From: an uncultured Campylobacter sp.
GTDB lineage: Bacteria > Campylobacterota > Campylobacteria > Campylobacterales > Campylobacteraceae
Assembly: GCF_905372745.1 (NCBI RefSeq)
Contig: NZ_CAJPQR010000008.1
Coordinates: 1-64,000 of the forward strand
Length of the DNA stretch: 64,000 bases
Direction of reading: 5' to 3'
A model generated the notes under the pieces. It was not told the DNA's origin. It saw only the letters and a program-made list of their open reading frames with translations, and did no database searches. Shown piece by piece: positions 52,401-60,850 of this stretch. Both the position numbers and the translations under genes were made by a program. Position 1 is the first letter of the stretch. The number at the start of each line of letters is the position of its first letter.

Positions 52401-52686
52401 ACGGTTCATATTTATATTTTTGAATAAATACGTTTTTATATTCTATCACCTCTTCAAGATAATAGAATGACTTAAAATCCTCTTTTTCAAAGAAAAAGGT
52501 TAGATGCCTATAGGTATTCCATTTATTTTTACCTTTAAAAAATGGCATGATTACTTTATATACGTATGAGCTATCGTGAAATACGACGCCCTCAAAGCCT
52601 TGTCCGAGATAATGAGCCTCTTTTATTCCCATGTCGTCCAAAATATCTTTAGCTTTTAATTTTCTTGCTTCATCTTGCATAGCCAC
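49483..52686 (-). CDS. Kinase-like / glycosyltransferase / glycosyltransferase / radical SAM fusion protein
   Basis: A 1067-residue, apparently cytosolic chain with four domains. About 26-145 looks like a protein-kinase-fold domain: glycine loop LGQGFEG, Lys in YVYKV, catalytic loop VQDCKKENFV (Asp and Asn present, His replaced by Gln) and LVDMDAS for DFG. About 285-470 is a GT2-type domain with LQMDSDV. About 568-735 is a second GT2, MIVLSCFRDLNIHKFLR to CVDTDDALIG. About 820-1065 is radical SAM: ITFECNLKCKGC (CxxxCxxC at 834-841), NILGGEPTLH, then a cysteine-rich tail (CWVASYCGIG, YYGCSVCG, CKYCGNF) like SPASM or twitch clusters. The reading frame opens with GTG at 52686; ATG at 52680 is also possible. 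It overlaps the upstream GT gene by about 30 bases. Strongly AT-rich. Confidence 0.8.
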   Translation of the reverse strand: MAMQDEARKLKAKDILDDMGIKEAHYLGQGFEGVVFHDSSYVYKVIMPFFKGKNKWNTYRHLTFFFEKEDFKSFYYLEEVIEYKNVFIQKYKYEPSVLVDKFTQKDVVLFLTECWQKKIIVQDCKKENFVRVGENLKLVDMDASVYYSDNLFLNACIRMYLFLHEQDNPQLKKLQRSAVNNFDLPQLEGAREFINEVFSSIIFAESKTAFQDMQINKFSNLEYEIYNAKTLPHLEDLFFSKIKENFYLCDIQISDIILNENNDFEPQSIAVGYKSLLPLKEKISLLIKTCAQDVQTIEANIKHIVRQLSYPNGFYEVVVSIDTKQSDFARQFTDNADFKKLIDIVENLRQKRIIDRFVIYDADETTRINKEWFNVETGQTHSATNIPISSQLYAFEKCKGDYVLQMDSDVLIGRLDINHSFLTDMISEIQKNKSVLFVGFNIYNRQTKTYFGFENGGFVPEVRMGLFDKSRLFGVRPLPNAIDENLKLQLTWYRSLEKLQKDSGFCSIRGGDRRSYYIHPQNYRKTNAYSWMNILDRVEQGYIPNLQFGEFDCNGSFYDWCMPKRSEKMIVLSCFRDLNIHKFLRMWFSLISQTFQEFGVIFYDDCSNSGISIFVEQIIKPYKNKVTFIKGRTLQTKMQCEYLAIHHYCDNPESIIVCVDTDDALIGKEALFDIYKKYDMWGVDMTCGRVHQTYRLEPHYRYPVNFMEPRKTGGNVWQHLKTFKKYLFDSIPLSYFMYEDKEARLSKRKWIEKCDDYAMMVPIVEMSSSPLQMDFINYYYERDYDKKDANREIKEQSIKEILEKPQLSPKDVVKGQKRFLPNLDMIEIDITFECNLKCKGCNRSCGHAPSSESMTIDDIRRFINESKILGKKWKVINILGGEPTLHKDFSRIVEILQREYADSFYPDVIIQVVSNGFTKQTKELCKQAELFKNVRIDYGSFKTKNLVDYFTPFNDAPIDDINFKDADYSAACWVASYCGIGLNKNGYYGCSVCGSIDRVLRGDKGVKSLKEATIEKLQEHFKEFCKYCGNFKDYAPNRGDFIPRCEKAPFKEKISSSWERIYNEYKK

Positions 52687-54257
52687 ATCGCTTCCTCGTA
52701 TAGTTGTTCCCTTGCGTTTAAGTACTTTTCTGTTTGTTTATTATCTGCCGTTTTGTTTCCGCTTAGATTATAGATCGTAAGTAAAATATCCTCGGCAAAT
52801 TCTATTTTTAAATTTTTATCATTGAGCAAAAGTCGCACAAGTAAAAAATGATCTTCTGCGCTTGAAATTTCGGGATAATCTTGTAGACTATTTGGCGTCA
52901 TAAAAACATTGCAAGACGGAAGCTCCGCCTCGGAGACACCTTCGCTCATCTGCTTCAAACGATTTAAAAGATATGTCATATCGGCTAGCTTTGGCGTTGC
53001 TATATTAACTCGATCAATAATTTTTCCATCAAGCCTAAGATAGTTTCCCGCCACCGCAACATCAAACTCTCTTTCATTAAATATATGCTCTATCTTTGAA
53101 AGAACCGTTTGATCCGCATATTCATCATCGGCATCTAGTCGTCCTATAAAAGCTACATTTTCAAAAAGAGTTTTTATATATCGATTTATATCATTTCTCG
53201 TTTTGGCTGCGTGATAATTTTTCGTACCTACAACTATTACTTTTTCGTTTCTAAGGATATCGCTAACGCTGTTTTTCCAACCGTCACCGGAATTATCATC
53301 CATTATCAAAATCCAAACATCGCGTTTTGCGTCCTTTTGCGCAAGAATCGACTCCAAACAGCGACGTAAAGTATTTTTATTATTATGGACTGCAACTCCA
53401 ATCACTATCTTTTCCGTTTTTGAATATTTGTGAACAAGATTAAAAACTTTTTTAATATTATCGGACTCTTGATAACCAAAAAGCCTTTTAGCTCTTTGTA
53501 AAGCTTGATCAAGCAAGTCTTGAGAGTAGAGCCTGATATATTTTATATGAAAGCTATTTAAACCATCTGTTTTAGTAGTAAAATTTGACGTAACACTATC
53601 TTTTGAAACAAAGTGATCGATAAGTACTTTTGGGATAATTTTTATATTTTTATTAGAATAGTTGTGTAAAAAGCGAATCATTAAGTCCCTATCCGTACAA
53701 CTTGCAAGCGTTTCGTCAAAGCCGCCTATACTTCTTAAAGCACCGAAACGAAAAAACATATTGCTACCTTGAATACCGGGGTTGCCTTTTAAAAAGCTAC
53801 TAATGTTTATATCTTCCACTTCAAAAGAACTACAGGTATCACAATCGCTTCGCTTTATAAAGGCAAAGACGGCATCAGGGTTTTTGGACGATGATCTAAT
53901 CGCATTATAGCAACTGCTAATATACTCTTTGTGCCAGCTATCATCGTCATCTAAAATCGCTATATAATCATCTTCGGTAAAAATTTTTTCATACCATTTA
54001 ATCCCGGAATTCCAAGCCCCCGTTCCACTCATATGCGGGGTTCGTGAGTTTTTTATGTAATAAATTTTGTTATTTTTTAGTTCTAAAATTCTCCGCTCTA
54101 TGTCTTTGCTTGCGGATTCATTTTGATTATCGTCGACGATAAGGATATGATCGGGGCTTTGTTTTTGATTAAAAACAGAATATAATGAGCGTGAAAAAAG
54201 TAAATCATTTCTATTTGAAGATGAAGCTATTATCACGCCGATTCTAGGCTTTTTCAT
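52656..54257 (-). CDS. Double GT2-family glycosyltransferase
   Basis: A 533-residue protein with two GT-A domains. The first (about 1-215) starts MKKPRIGVIIASSSNRNDLL and has YIAILDDDDSWH, a DDD metal site. The second (about 283-480) starts KIVIGVAVHNNKNTLRRCL and has FIGRLDADDEYADQ. Each half looks active. No membrane anchor is visible. It is the first gene of the operon (fusion protein and UDP-xylose synthase follow) and overlaps the next gene by about 30 bases. Substrates are unknown; the xylose-forming enzyme in the same operon suggests UDP-xylose is one donor. The DNA is visibly more AT-rich than ilvD next door. Confidence 0.88.
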   Translation of the reverse strand: MKKPRIGVIIASSSNRNDLLFSRSLYSVFNQKQSPDHILIVDDNQNESASKDIERRILELKNNKIYYIKNSRTPHMSGTGAWNSGIKWYEKIFTEDDYIAILDDDDSWHKEYISSCYNAIRSSSKNPDAVFAFIKRSDCDTCSSFEVEDINISSFLKGNPGIQGSNMFFRFGALRSIGGFDETLASCTDRDLMIRFLHNYSNKNIKIIPKVLIDHFVSKDSVTSNFTTKTDGLNSFHIKYIRLYSQDLLDQALQRAKRLFGYQESDNIKKVFNLVHKYSKTEKIVIGVAVHNNKNTLRRCLESILAQKDAKRDVWILIMDDNSGDGWKNSVSDILRNEKVIVVGTKNYHAAKTRNDINRYIKTLFENVAFIGRLDADDEYADQTVLSKIEHIFNEREFDVAVAGNYLRLDGKIIDRVNIATPKLADMTYLLNRLKQMSEGVSEAELPSCNVFMTPNSLQDYPEISSAEDHFLLVRLLLNDKNLKIEFAEDILLTIYNLSGNKTADNKQTEKYLNAREQLYEEAMWLCKMKQEN

Positions 54258-54391
54258 TCTTATTTCAGCACTCTTGATAAAAATTATTTTAAGAAGATCT
54301 TAAATTTTCATAGATTGCAAAAGCCGTATATTAAGAAATATAAGGCTTTTGTGTTTATTAAAAATTTATCTATCTCAAATCTACTATTGGC

Positions 54392-56065
54392 TTACGCCTC
54401 CAAAATTGCTCCGTTACTAGCGTTCGTTACCAGCTTGCGATACATCCGCAGCCAGCGATACGGCAGCGGTTTTTCAAGCGGCTTAAATTTAGCCCTGCGT
54501 TCGGCTATCTCAGTCTCGCTTAGGCGCACATTGATCGCGTACGTATCCACGTCGATGTCGATGATATCGCCGTCTTGTAGCAATCCGATCATGCCGCCCT
54601 CGGCAGCTTCGGGACTCACGTGTCCGATACTTAGCCCTCTCGTAGCGCCGCTAAATCTGCCGTCCGTGATGAGAGCTACGTCCGCGCCGAGACCTCGCCC
54701 CATGATTAGGCTTGTAGGGCTTAGCATTTCCTGCATACCGGGACCCCCGCGCGGCCCTTCGTAGCGGATGACGACCACGTCGCCTTTGCCGACTTTGCCC
54801 TTTGAGATGCCCTCTATCGCCTCGTCTTGGCTGTTAAAGCACACGGCCTTGCCACTAAATTTACGCTCGCCGATGATGCCCGCGGTTTTTATGACGCAGC
54901 CCTGCTCGGCTAAATTTCCAAACAAAATCGCCAGTCCGCCCACGTCCGAATAGGCGTTTTCGACCTTATGGATGACCTCTTCGTCTTTTATGACGCTTGC
55001 TCCGACGCGCTCGCCTAGGCTTTCGCCCGTGACGGTCGGCGCGCCTAAGTCCAGCAGTCCGTTGTCGCGGCGTGAAATTTCGTTTATCACGGCGCTTAGC
55101 CCGCCCGCGCGGTCGATATCCTCCATGTGGATATTTGGCAGGCTAGGGCTGATTTTGGCGATGTGGGCGATCTTGCGGCTGATGTCGTTAAGCCCCGCGA
55201 TCTGTAAATTTACTCCCGCTTCGCGCGCGATAGCCAGGATATGCAGCACGGTGTTGCTGCTGCCGCCCATCGCCATATCGACGACTAGGGCGTTTTGGAT
55301 CGATTTTTCGTTCACGATGTTGCGTATTTTGTATTTTTCATCGAGCGCTATCTGGCAGATACGGCGTCCAGCCTGCCTGATAAGCTCCTCGCGCTCAGGA
55401 GTTAGCGCCGGCACCGTGCCGTTGCCTTTTAGCGCGATACCCATCGCTTCGCACAGCGTATTCATCGAGTTGGCCGTAAACATCCCCGAGCAGCTGCCGC
55501 CGCTTGGACAGGCTTTGCACTCGATCTCTTTTAGCTCCTCGGCGCTGATCTCTTTGGTTTCAAATTTACCCACCGCCTCAAACGCCGTAGACAGGTCGAT
55601 CGGCTCGCCTTTTTTGGTGTAGCCCTTTTTCATCGGGCCGCCGCTAACAAAAACCGTCGGCACGTTCACGCGAAGCGCGCCCATCACCATGCCTGGCACG
55701 ATTTTATCGCAGTTTGGCATGCAAACTAGAGCGTCTAGGGCATGAGCGTTCATCACGGTTTCGATCGAGTTTGCGATCAGCTCGCGGCTAGGCAGGCTAT
55801 AAAGCATCCCAGTATGCCCCATCGCGATGCCGTCGTCCACGCCGATACAGTTAAACTCAAACGGCACGCAGCCGTTTTTGCGGATCTCGTCTTTTAAAAT
55901 TTCGGAGTATTTGTTGAGGAAAAAGTGCCCCGGGATGATCTCGATGAAGCTATTTGCCACGCCGATAAACGGCTTTTCAAAGTCCTCGTCCTTTAGCCCC
56001 GTCGCTCTTAGCAAGCTTCTGTGCGGCGCGCGCGTATAGCCTTTTTTGATGATGTCGCTTCTCAA
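54392..56065 (-). CDS. ilvD: Dihydroxy-acid dehydratase
   Basis: A 557-residue iron-sulfur enzyme that dehydrates dihydroxy acids in valine, isoleucine and coenzyme A precursor synthesis. The cluster ligands are in VCMPNCDKIVPGMVMG (about 118-133) and KACPSGGSCSGMFTANSMNTL (about 186-206). The C-terminal GRFSGATRGLSIGHVSPEA block (about 468-486) is also typical. All Cys are present. The start codon ATG 56065 is preceded by AAAAGGATCAAATTTG on the minus strand. Normal GC content marks the end of the AT-rich glycan island. It is divergent from the MBOAT gene, with a common AT-rich promoter region of about 110 bases. Confidence 0.96.
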   Translation of the reverse strand: MRSDIIKKGYTRAPHRSLLRATGLKDEDFEKPFIGVANSFIEIIPGHFFLNKYSEILKDEIRKNGCVPFEFNCIGVDDGIAMGHTGMLYSLPSRELIANSIETVMNAHALDALVCMPNCDKIVPGMVMGALRVNVPTVFVSGGPMKKGYTKKGEPIDLSTAFEAVGKFETKEISAEELKEIECKACPSGGSCSGMFTANSMNTLCEAMGIALKGNGTVPALTPEREELIRQAGRRICQIALDEKYKIRNIVNEKSIQNALVVDMAMGGSSNTVLHILAIAREAGVNLQIAGLNDISRKIAHIAKISPSLPNIHMEDIDRAGGLSAVINEISRRDNGLLDLGAPTVTGESLGERVGASVIKDEEVIHKVENAYSDVGGLAILFGNLAEQGCVIKTAGIIGERKFSGKAVCFNSQDEAIEGISKGKVGKGDVVVIRYEGPRGGPGMQEMLSPTSLIMGRGLGADVALITDGRFSGATRGLSIGHVSPEAAEGGMIGLLQDGDIIDIDVDTYAINVRLSETEIAERRAKFKPLEKPLPYRWLRMYRKLVTNASNGAILEA

Positions 56066-56174
56066 ATTTGATCCTTTTGGTGAAATTTGAGCGATTTTAT
56101 CAAATTTAGGATTAAAAAGCTTAATTTAAATCAAATTTGAGTATATTTAAACTCTTTTTTAAACAAGGAGTGAG

Positions 56175-57626
56175 ATGCTTTTTAATTCATTTGCATTCAT
56201 CGTTTTTTTCTTGCCGATTACTTTTAGCGTCTATTTTATATTAAATAAATTTAAGCTAATCCAACTAAGCATTTTATGGCTCACCGTCGCTTCGCTATTT
56301 TTTTACGGATATTGGAATTTTATTTATATTCCGCTTATTTTATGTTCGATCACGTTTAACTTCTACGTCGGTCATCTGCTTTGCAATCACCCTTCCCGCA
56401 AAAAGCTTATTTTATGGGCGGGCGTCGCGGCAAATTTAGCCTTGCTGGCCTACTACAAATACACCGACTTTTTGATAGAAAATTTTAACGGAATTTTCGG
56501 CGCAGACGTGCCGCTGCATCACGTTATTTTGCCTCTTGGCATCAGCTTTTTTACCTTTACGCAAATAGCGTTTTTAGTGGATTGCTATCATGAAAAAGTA
56601 AAAGAACCCAGCTTCCTTCGCTACGCGCTTTTCGTTACGTATTTCCCGCATCTTTTAGCCGGTCCTATCATCCACCACGCCGAGATGATGCCGCAGTTTG
56701 CGAATTTACGCTTAAAGCGCATAAACTATAAAAATTTAAGCATCGGGCTTTTTTTGTTCTCGATCGGACTTTTTAAAAAGGTCGTAGTGGCAGATTTTTT
56801 CGCTAGATTTGCTATTCACGGATTTGACGTTTACCCTACGCTTAGTATGAGCGAGGCGTGGATCACGAGCATTAGTTATACGTTTCAGCTGTATTTCGAC
56901 TTTAGCGGTTACACCGATATGGCCATCGGCATTTCATATATGTTTAACATTATCCTGCCGTTAAATTTCAACTCCCCTTACAAAGCGCTAAACATCCAAG
57001 ACTTTTGGCACAGATGGCATATGACGCTTTCTAGATTTTTACGCGATTATATCTATATCCCGCTAGGCGGCAACCGCAGAGGCGAATACCGCACTTACGC
57101 TAACGTTTTTGCCGTATTTTTGCTAGGTGGACTCTGGCACGGAGCGGGCTGGATGTTTATTATCTGGGGCGCGCTGCACGGGTTTGCTATGATGATTTGT
57201 AGATTTTACGGCGCGCATTTTCGCCCGATGAATAAATTTCTAGCCTGGTTTATAACGTTTAACTTTATAAATATCACTTGGATATTTTTCCGCGCTAGAG
57301 ACCTAGATAGCGCGATGAAGGTGCTAAAAGGCATGTTTGATTTCAGCTCGGTTAAGATAAATTTTAACTATTTAGAGTATATAAGCAATTCTTTAGGATT
57401 TAATCAAATAAATTTCCTAGAAACGCCGCAAATAGCCATGGGTACGTTTTGTGCAATCATAGGCATCACGCTTTTGGTTACGGTTTTCGGGCGAAACTCG
57501 AACGAAATGGCCGCTAGAGCAAAATTTGGCTTTCTTGCCGCGCTGTTTACGGCATTTTTGCTTGCTTTGGCTTTTGTTTTTAGCTCCGGCGCGCAGGAGT
57601 CTCCGTTTTTGTATTTTAACTTTTAG
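56175..57626 (+). CDS. MBOAT-family O-acyltransferase (AlgI/PatA-like)
   Basis: A 483-residue integral membrane acyltransferase with about 11 membrane segments. The family core is visible: YTDMAIGISYMFNI, DFWHRWHMTLSRFLRDYIYIPLGGN (about 277-301) and the catalytic His in GGLWHGAGW (about 317-325). AlgI/PatA-type proteins move acetyl groups from the cytoplasm to a periplasmic partner that acetylates alginate, peptidoglycan or other glycans. The next gene, 8 bases later, encodes such a partner. In C. jejuni a similar pair (patA/patB) O-acetylates peptidoglycan. Whether this pair acts on peptidoglycan or on the adjacent glycan system is open. AAGGAGTGAG precedes the ATG. Confidence 0.88.
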   Translation: MLFNSFAFIVFFLPITFSVYFILNKFKLIQLSILWLTVASLFFYGYWNFIYIPLILCSITFNFYVGHLLCNHPSRKKLILWAGVAANLALLAYYKYTDFLIENFNGIFGADVPLHHVILPLGISFFTFTQIAFLVDCYHEKVKEPSFLRYALFVTYFPHLLAGPIIHHAEMMPQFANLRLKRINYKNLSIGLFLFSIGLFKKVVVADFFARFAIHGFDVYPTLSMSEAWITSISYTFQLYFDFSGYTDMAIGISYMFNIILPLNFNSPYKALNIQDFWHRWHMTLSRFLRDYIYIPLGGNRRGEYRTYANVFAVFLLGGLWHGAGWMFIIWGALHGFAMMICRFYGAHFRPMNKFLAWFITFNFINITWIFFRARDLDSAMKVLKGMFDFSSVKINFNYLEYISNSLGFNQINFLETPQIAMGTFCAIIGITLLVTVFGRNSNEMAARAKFGFLAALFTAFLLALAFVFSSGAQESPFLYFNF

Positions 57627-57634
57627 GATTAAAT

Positions 57635-58672
57635 TTGAAAAAATATAAAATTTTCCTTATCGCGCTTCCTATTTTGACGCTCGCTTTGATCGGAGCTTAT
57701 GTGGCGTTTGCGATGTTTCTTATCAGAGTTTCGTCGGCTCATCACTACGCATACAAAAACTATCTCATAACAAACACTACCGATCAAAACCGCATCATCG
57801 TAGAAAGCGGCTCAAACTCATACCACGGCATAAACTCTTTGATGCTTGAAAAGCACTTTGGCAAGCTAACGATAAATTTAGGCGATCACGGCGGCTATCC
57901 GCTGCTTCATAGGCTATACCGCGCGGCTAAATTCGCCCATAAAGGCGATATTTTTATCCTGCCTTTGGAGTATCGCTACTATATCGGCGACGTGCCGCCC
58001 GATACTTATTACTATGGGATTTTTTTCGAGCTACATCATTTTTACGACTATTTGCCGTTTTTAGAAAAGCTAAAAACTATCTCGCAAATCCCGCCGCAAG
58101 CCTTTATGAACGCCGTAACCAGAGACTATAGGGATAGGGCGGCGTTTAAGATAAATTTTAACAACTTTATCCATCGTTGGCCGCAAGCCGTGCACGATTT
58201 TTCGCCCAATTTTAAAAACGGCGAGCGCGGAGATTATCAATACGTCGGCAAAGTAGAAGAAGCAAGAGACACCCAGATGCCCTGCCAGCAGTATATATTT
58301 TTCACCGATTTTTCGGGTAGCAAGATCGGCATAAACGATATTTTTAGGCGAAATTTAAAATTTATGAAAAAGCTGGAGCAAGAAAAGGGTATTAAATTTA
58401 TCTTTACCTATCCGGCCGTCGCGGGTGATGATTGCTACGATCCAAACGACCCGCACGCCGCGGATAATCAAAAATTTTTAAAAGACGTAAAAAAGCTCAT
58501 CGAAGATAACGGCTTTGAGATGATAGGGGATTATAAAGATAGCTATTTTCCGCGTAAATTTCTGCACGACACGTGGTTTCATCTAGTGCCAGAGGCTAGA
58601 GATATGCGCACGCAAAAGCTAATCGAAAATCTGGAAAAATCAAAATACGCAAAAGAGCTGCACGCAAAATAA
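57635..58672 (+). CDS. Membrane-anchored SGNH/DltD-like partner of the MBOAT protein
   Basis: A 345-residue protein with one N-terminal anchor (about 5-29) and a periplasmic domain. SGSNSYHGINSLML near residues 57-70 resembles the first SGNH block (Ser nucleophile), and LHDTWFHLVPEARDMRT near 310-326 looks like the Asp-x-x-His triad block; LPLEYRYYIGD lies between. This is the DltD/AlgX-type fold known to accept acyl groups from MBOAT proteins. The start is TTG 57635 in a GGATTAAATTTG context. It is not the typical PatB of Campylobacter, which has clearer GDS motifs, so its target glycan may differ. The two genes form an operon. Confidence 0.75.
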   Translation: MKKYKIFLIALPILTLALIGAYVAFAMFLIRVSSAHHYAYKNYLITNTTDQNRIIVESGSNSYHGINSLMLEKHFGKLTINLGDHGGYPLLHRLYRAAKFAHKGDIFILPLEYRYYIGDVPPDTYYYGIFFELHHFYDYLPFLEKLKTISQIPPQAFMNAVTRDYRDRAAFKINFNNFIHRWPQAVHDFSPNFKNGERGDYQYVGKVEEARDTQMPCQQYIFFTDFSGSKIGINDIFRRNLKFMKKLEQEKGIKFIFTYPAVAGDDCYDPNDPHAADNQKFLKDVKKLIEDNGFEMIGDYKDSYFPRKFLHDTWFHLVPEARDMRTQKLIENLEKSKYAKELHAK

Positions 58673-59506
58673 ATATCGGTTTGCGATTTTAAATCGCTAA
58701 ATTGATACGAGGAACAAGGCGAGCTTTGAATTTTGGGCTAAATTTGCTTTACGAAATTCGCGCGCTAAATTTGAGCAAAAGCGAAAATTTAAATTTGAGC
58801 GCAAATATCCTTTGCGCTCGCGTAAAAATAAAATCTCGCTGTGCGCTTGATTTTATCAATCTTATGCCGTGTGTAAATTTAGTTTTAGACCGCGGATTTT
58901 GCGCTGATAGCGCTCGTATTTATCAAGGATTAAAGCTAAAGCCGCGACTTTAGACGCGCCAAGAGCGGTTTAAATATCGTTTCCTTTTGATGATTTTTAC
59001 GAGATTACGCTCTGGCTAGACTAAATTTTACTTTACTTTAATTTTTATATTATAAAATTATTAAAAGTAACCGAAAGCGACTCTTTGCAAGAAAATTTGC
59101 GCCCAAGGATATGAGCCGTATCGGTAAATAAAAGCCGTTTGGCGACCGGGCAATCTAGCTTTTGCCTAACGTACGTAAATTTAGCATTTGCGGGTTTTTT
59201 CGCTCATAGATTTAGCGCAAAGTCGGGCAAATGGGCTAGGCGTAATTAAACGGCTAATTTAGGTTCTAGCGCAAGAAAATGCGATAATTTTAACTTCGGT
59301 TCGTCTTAGCGCCGTTGATTTAGGGTTAAATTTAGGGCTGAATTCACCGAGGATAAATTTAGCTTTTTAAGCTTCGAGGGCAGCTTTGGCGCCCGGCGCC
59401 TAGTCTGCTTGATTTCGCTTTAATGGCTATGCTTAAATTTGACCGTATTCGCGCCGAGTCGTAAATTTAGCGCTCGATAAATTTAAAAATCAAAAAAGGA
59501 TTAAAA
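58673..59506. other. Long non-coding gap
   Basis: About 830 bases of mostly AAATTT-rich sequence with no open frame that has a good start and no repeats of the type I or II class. I see nothing supportable in it. The AT-rich stretch around 59030-59065 (TTATAAAATTATTAAAAG) is the only marked feature. Confidence 0.45.
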
Positions 59507-60847
59507 ATGCTAACCAATCCCGTCGTTATCAGCATCGTCGTGATGACCGCGCTTTGTTTGCTGAGGTTTAACATCCTACTTTCTATCCTCGTCTCCGCCC
59601 TAGTCGCGGGACTCATCTATCACGGCGGATTTGAGGGCGTAGGGGCCTTTTTTGGCGCGCTAAAGGCGACTACTTCGACGCTGATAACGGGCATGAGCGG
59701 CAACCTACAAACTTCGCTCAGCTACATCCTGCTAGGCGCGCTTGCAGCCGCGATAGCCGACACGAACCTAACCGCGATCCTCATAAATGCCGTTAGCAAG
59801 GCTCTAGCAAAAACCAGCACCTATTTCGCGCTTATCATCGCCGCGATCGCGTGCTTTTCGCAAAATTTGATTCCCGTGCATATCGCTTTCATCCCGATTC
59901 TCATCCCGCCGCTTTTGCCGCTGATGAACCGCCTAGGCATCGACCGCCGAGCCGTGGCGTGCGCTCTTACTTTCGGACTAAAGGCGCCGTATGTTAGCCT
60001 TAGCGTCGGTTTTGGCCTTATCTTTCACGGTATCATACAAAAAGAGCTAGCAAACAACGGCGTAACGGTGAAGATGAGCCAGATCTCGGACGTGATGTGG
60101 ATAGGCGGAGCCTCAATGCTAGTCGGACTCTTTTTGGCGATTTTCGTCTTTTACCGCAAAAGACGCGACTACGCGCACACTAAATTTGAAACGAGCGAGG
60201 AGCGAGAGGCGCAGATGGCCGCAAGCCTAAAAATGACTAAAAAAGAGTGGGCGGTGCTAGGCGGCGCGGTAGTAGCCTTTGGAGTGCAAATTTATACCGA
60301 AAGCATGCCTCTTGGCGCGCTTCTTGGGCTTTTAGTCATGATAGTTTTGGGCGGTATCGAGTACCGTAAAATCGACAAAATCATGGACAGCGGCCTAGCG
60401 ATGATGGGCTTTATCGCATTTATCATGCTAGTTGCGGCAGGCTTTGGCTCGGTTTTGCGCGAGAGCGGCGGTATCGAGCAGCTAGTGGGCTTTGCTAGCG
60501 AGGTGGTGGGCGGCAAAATAGGCGGCGCGATACTTATGCTAGCTATCGGTTTGCTAGTTACCATGGGCATCGGCACGAGTTTTGGCACGATACCGATCAT
60601 CGCGGCGATCTACGTGCCGTTTTCGCTATCGCTGGGATTTTCTCCGGCGGCCATTATCTTGCTAGTTGGTATCGCGGCGGCTCTAGGCGATGCGGGCAGT
60701 CCCGCTAGCGACAGCACACTAGGGCCAACAAGCGGCTTAAATGCCGACGGACAGCACAATCACATCTACGATACGTGCGTGCCGACGTTCATATTCTTTA
60801 ATATACCGTTGCTAATCGGCGGCGTTATCGGTGCGATGATTTTGTAA
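59507..60847 (+). CDS. Na+/H+ antiporter-family membrane protein (NhaC-like)
   Basis: A 446-residue protein with about 11-12 membrane segments. IPVHIAFIPILIPPLLPLM (about 125-143) and the glycine-rich GTSFGTIPIIAAIYVPFS (about 352-369) plus AAALGDAGSPASDSTLGPTSGLN (about 383-405, with Asp and Ser residues that fit an ion path) are characteristic of the ion transporter superfamily that includes NhaC and YuiF-type proteins. Cation specificity is unclear; arginine/tyrosine/amino-acid relatives of the same superfamily cannot be excluded. AAAAAGGATTAAAA precedes the ATG. Type I repeat copy G follows shortly after the stop. Confidence 0.8.
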   Translation: MLTNPVVISIVVMTALCLLRFNILLSILVSALVAGLIYHGGFEGVGAFFGALKATTSTLITGMSGNLQTSLSYILLGALAAAIADTNLTAILINAVSKALAKTSTYFALIIAAIACFSQNLIPVHIAFIPILIPPLLPLMNRLGIDRRAVACALTFGLKAPYVSLSVGFGLIFHGIIQKELANNGVTVKMSQISDVMWIGGASMLVGLFLAIFVFYRKRRDYAHTKFETSEEREAQMAASLKMTKKEWAVLGGAVVAFGVQIYTESMPLGALLGLLVMIVLGGIEYRKIDKIMDSGLAMMGFIAFIMLVAAGFGSVLRESGGIEQLVGFASEVVGGKIGGAILMLAIGLLVTMGIGTSFGTIPIIAAIYVPFSLSLGFSPAAIILLVGIAAALGDAGSPASDSTLGPTSGLNADGQHNHIYDTCVPTFIFFNIPLLIGGVIGAMIL

Positions 60848-60850
60848 ATT

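Noticed and set aside
58702..58953. 83-residue frame after the SGNH-like gene
   Set aside because: No ribosome binding site, low-complexity AAATTTGAGC content and no family match.
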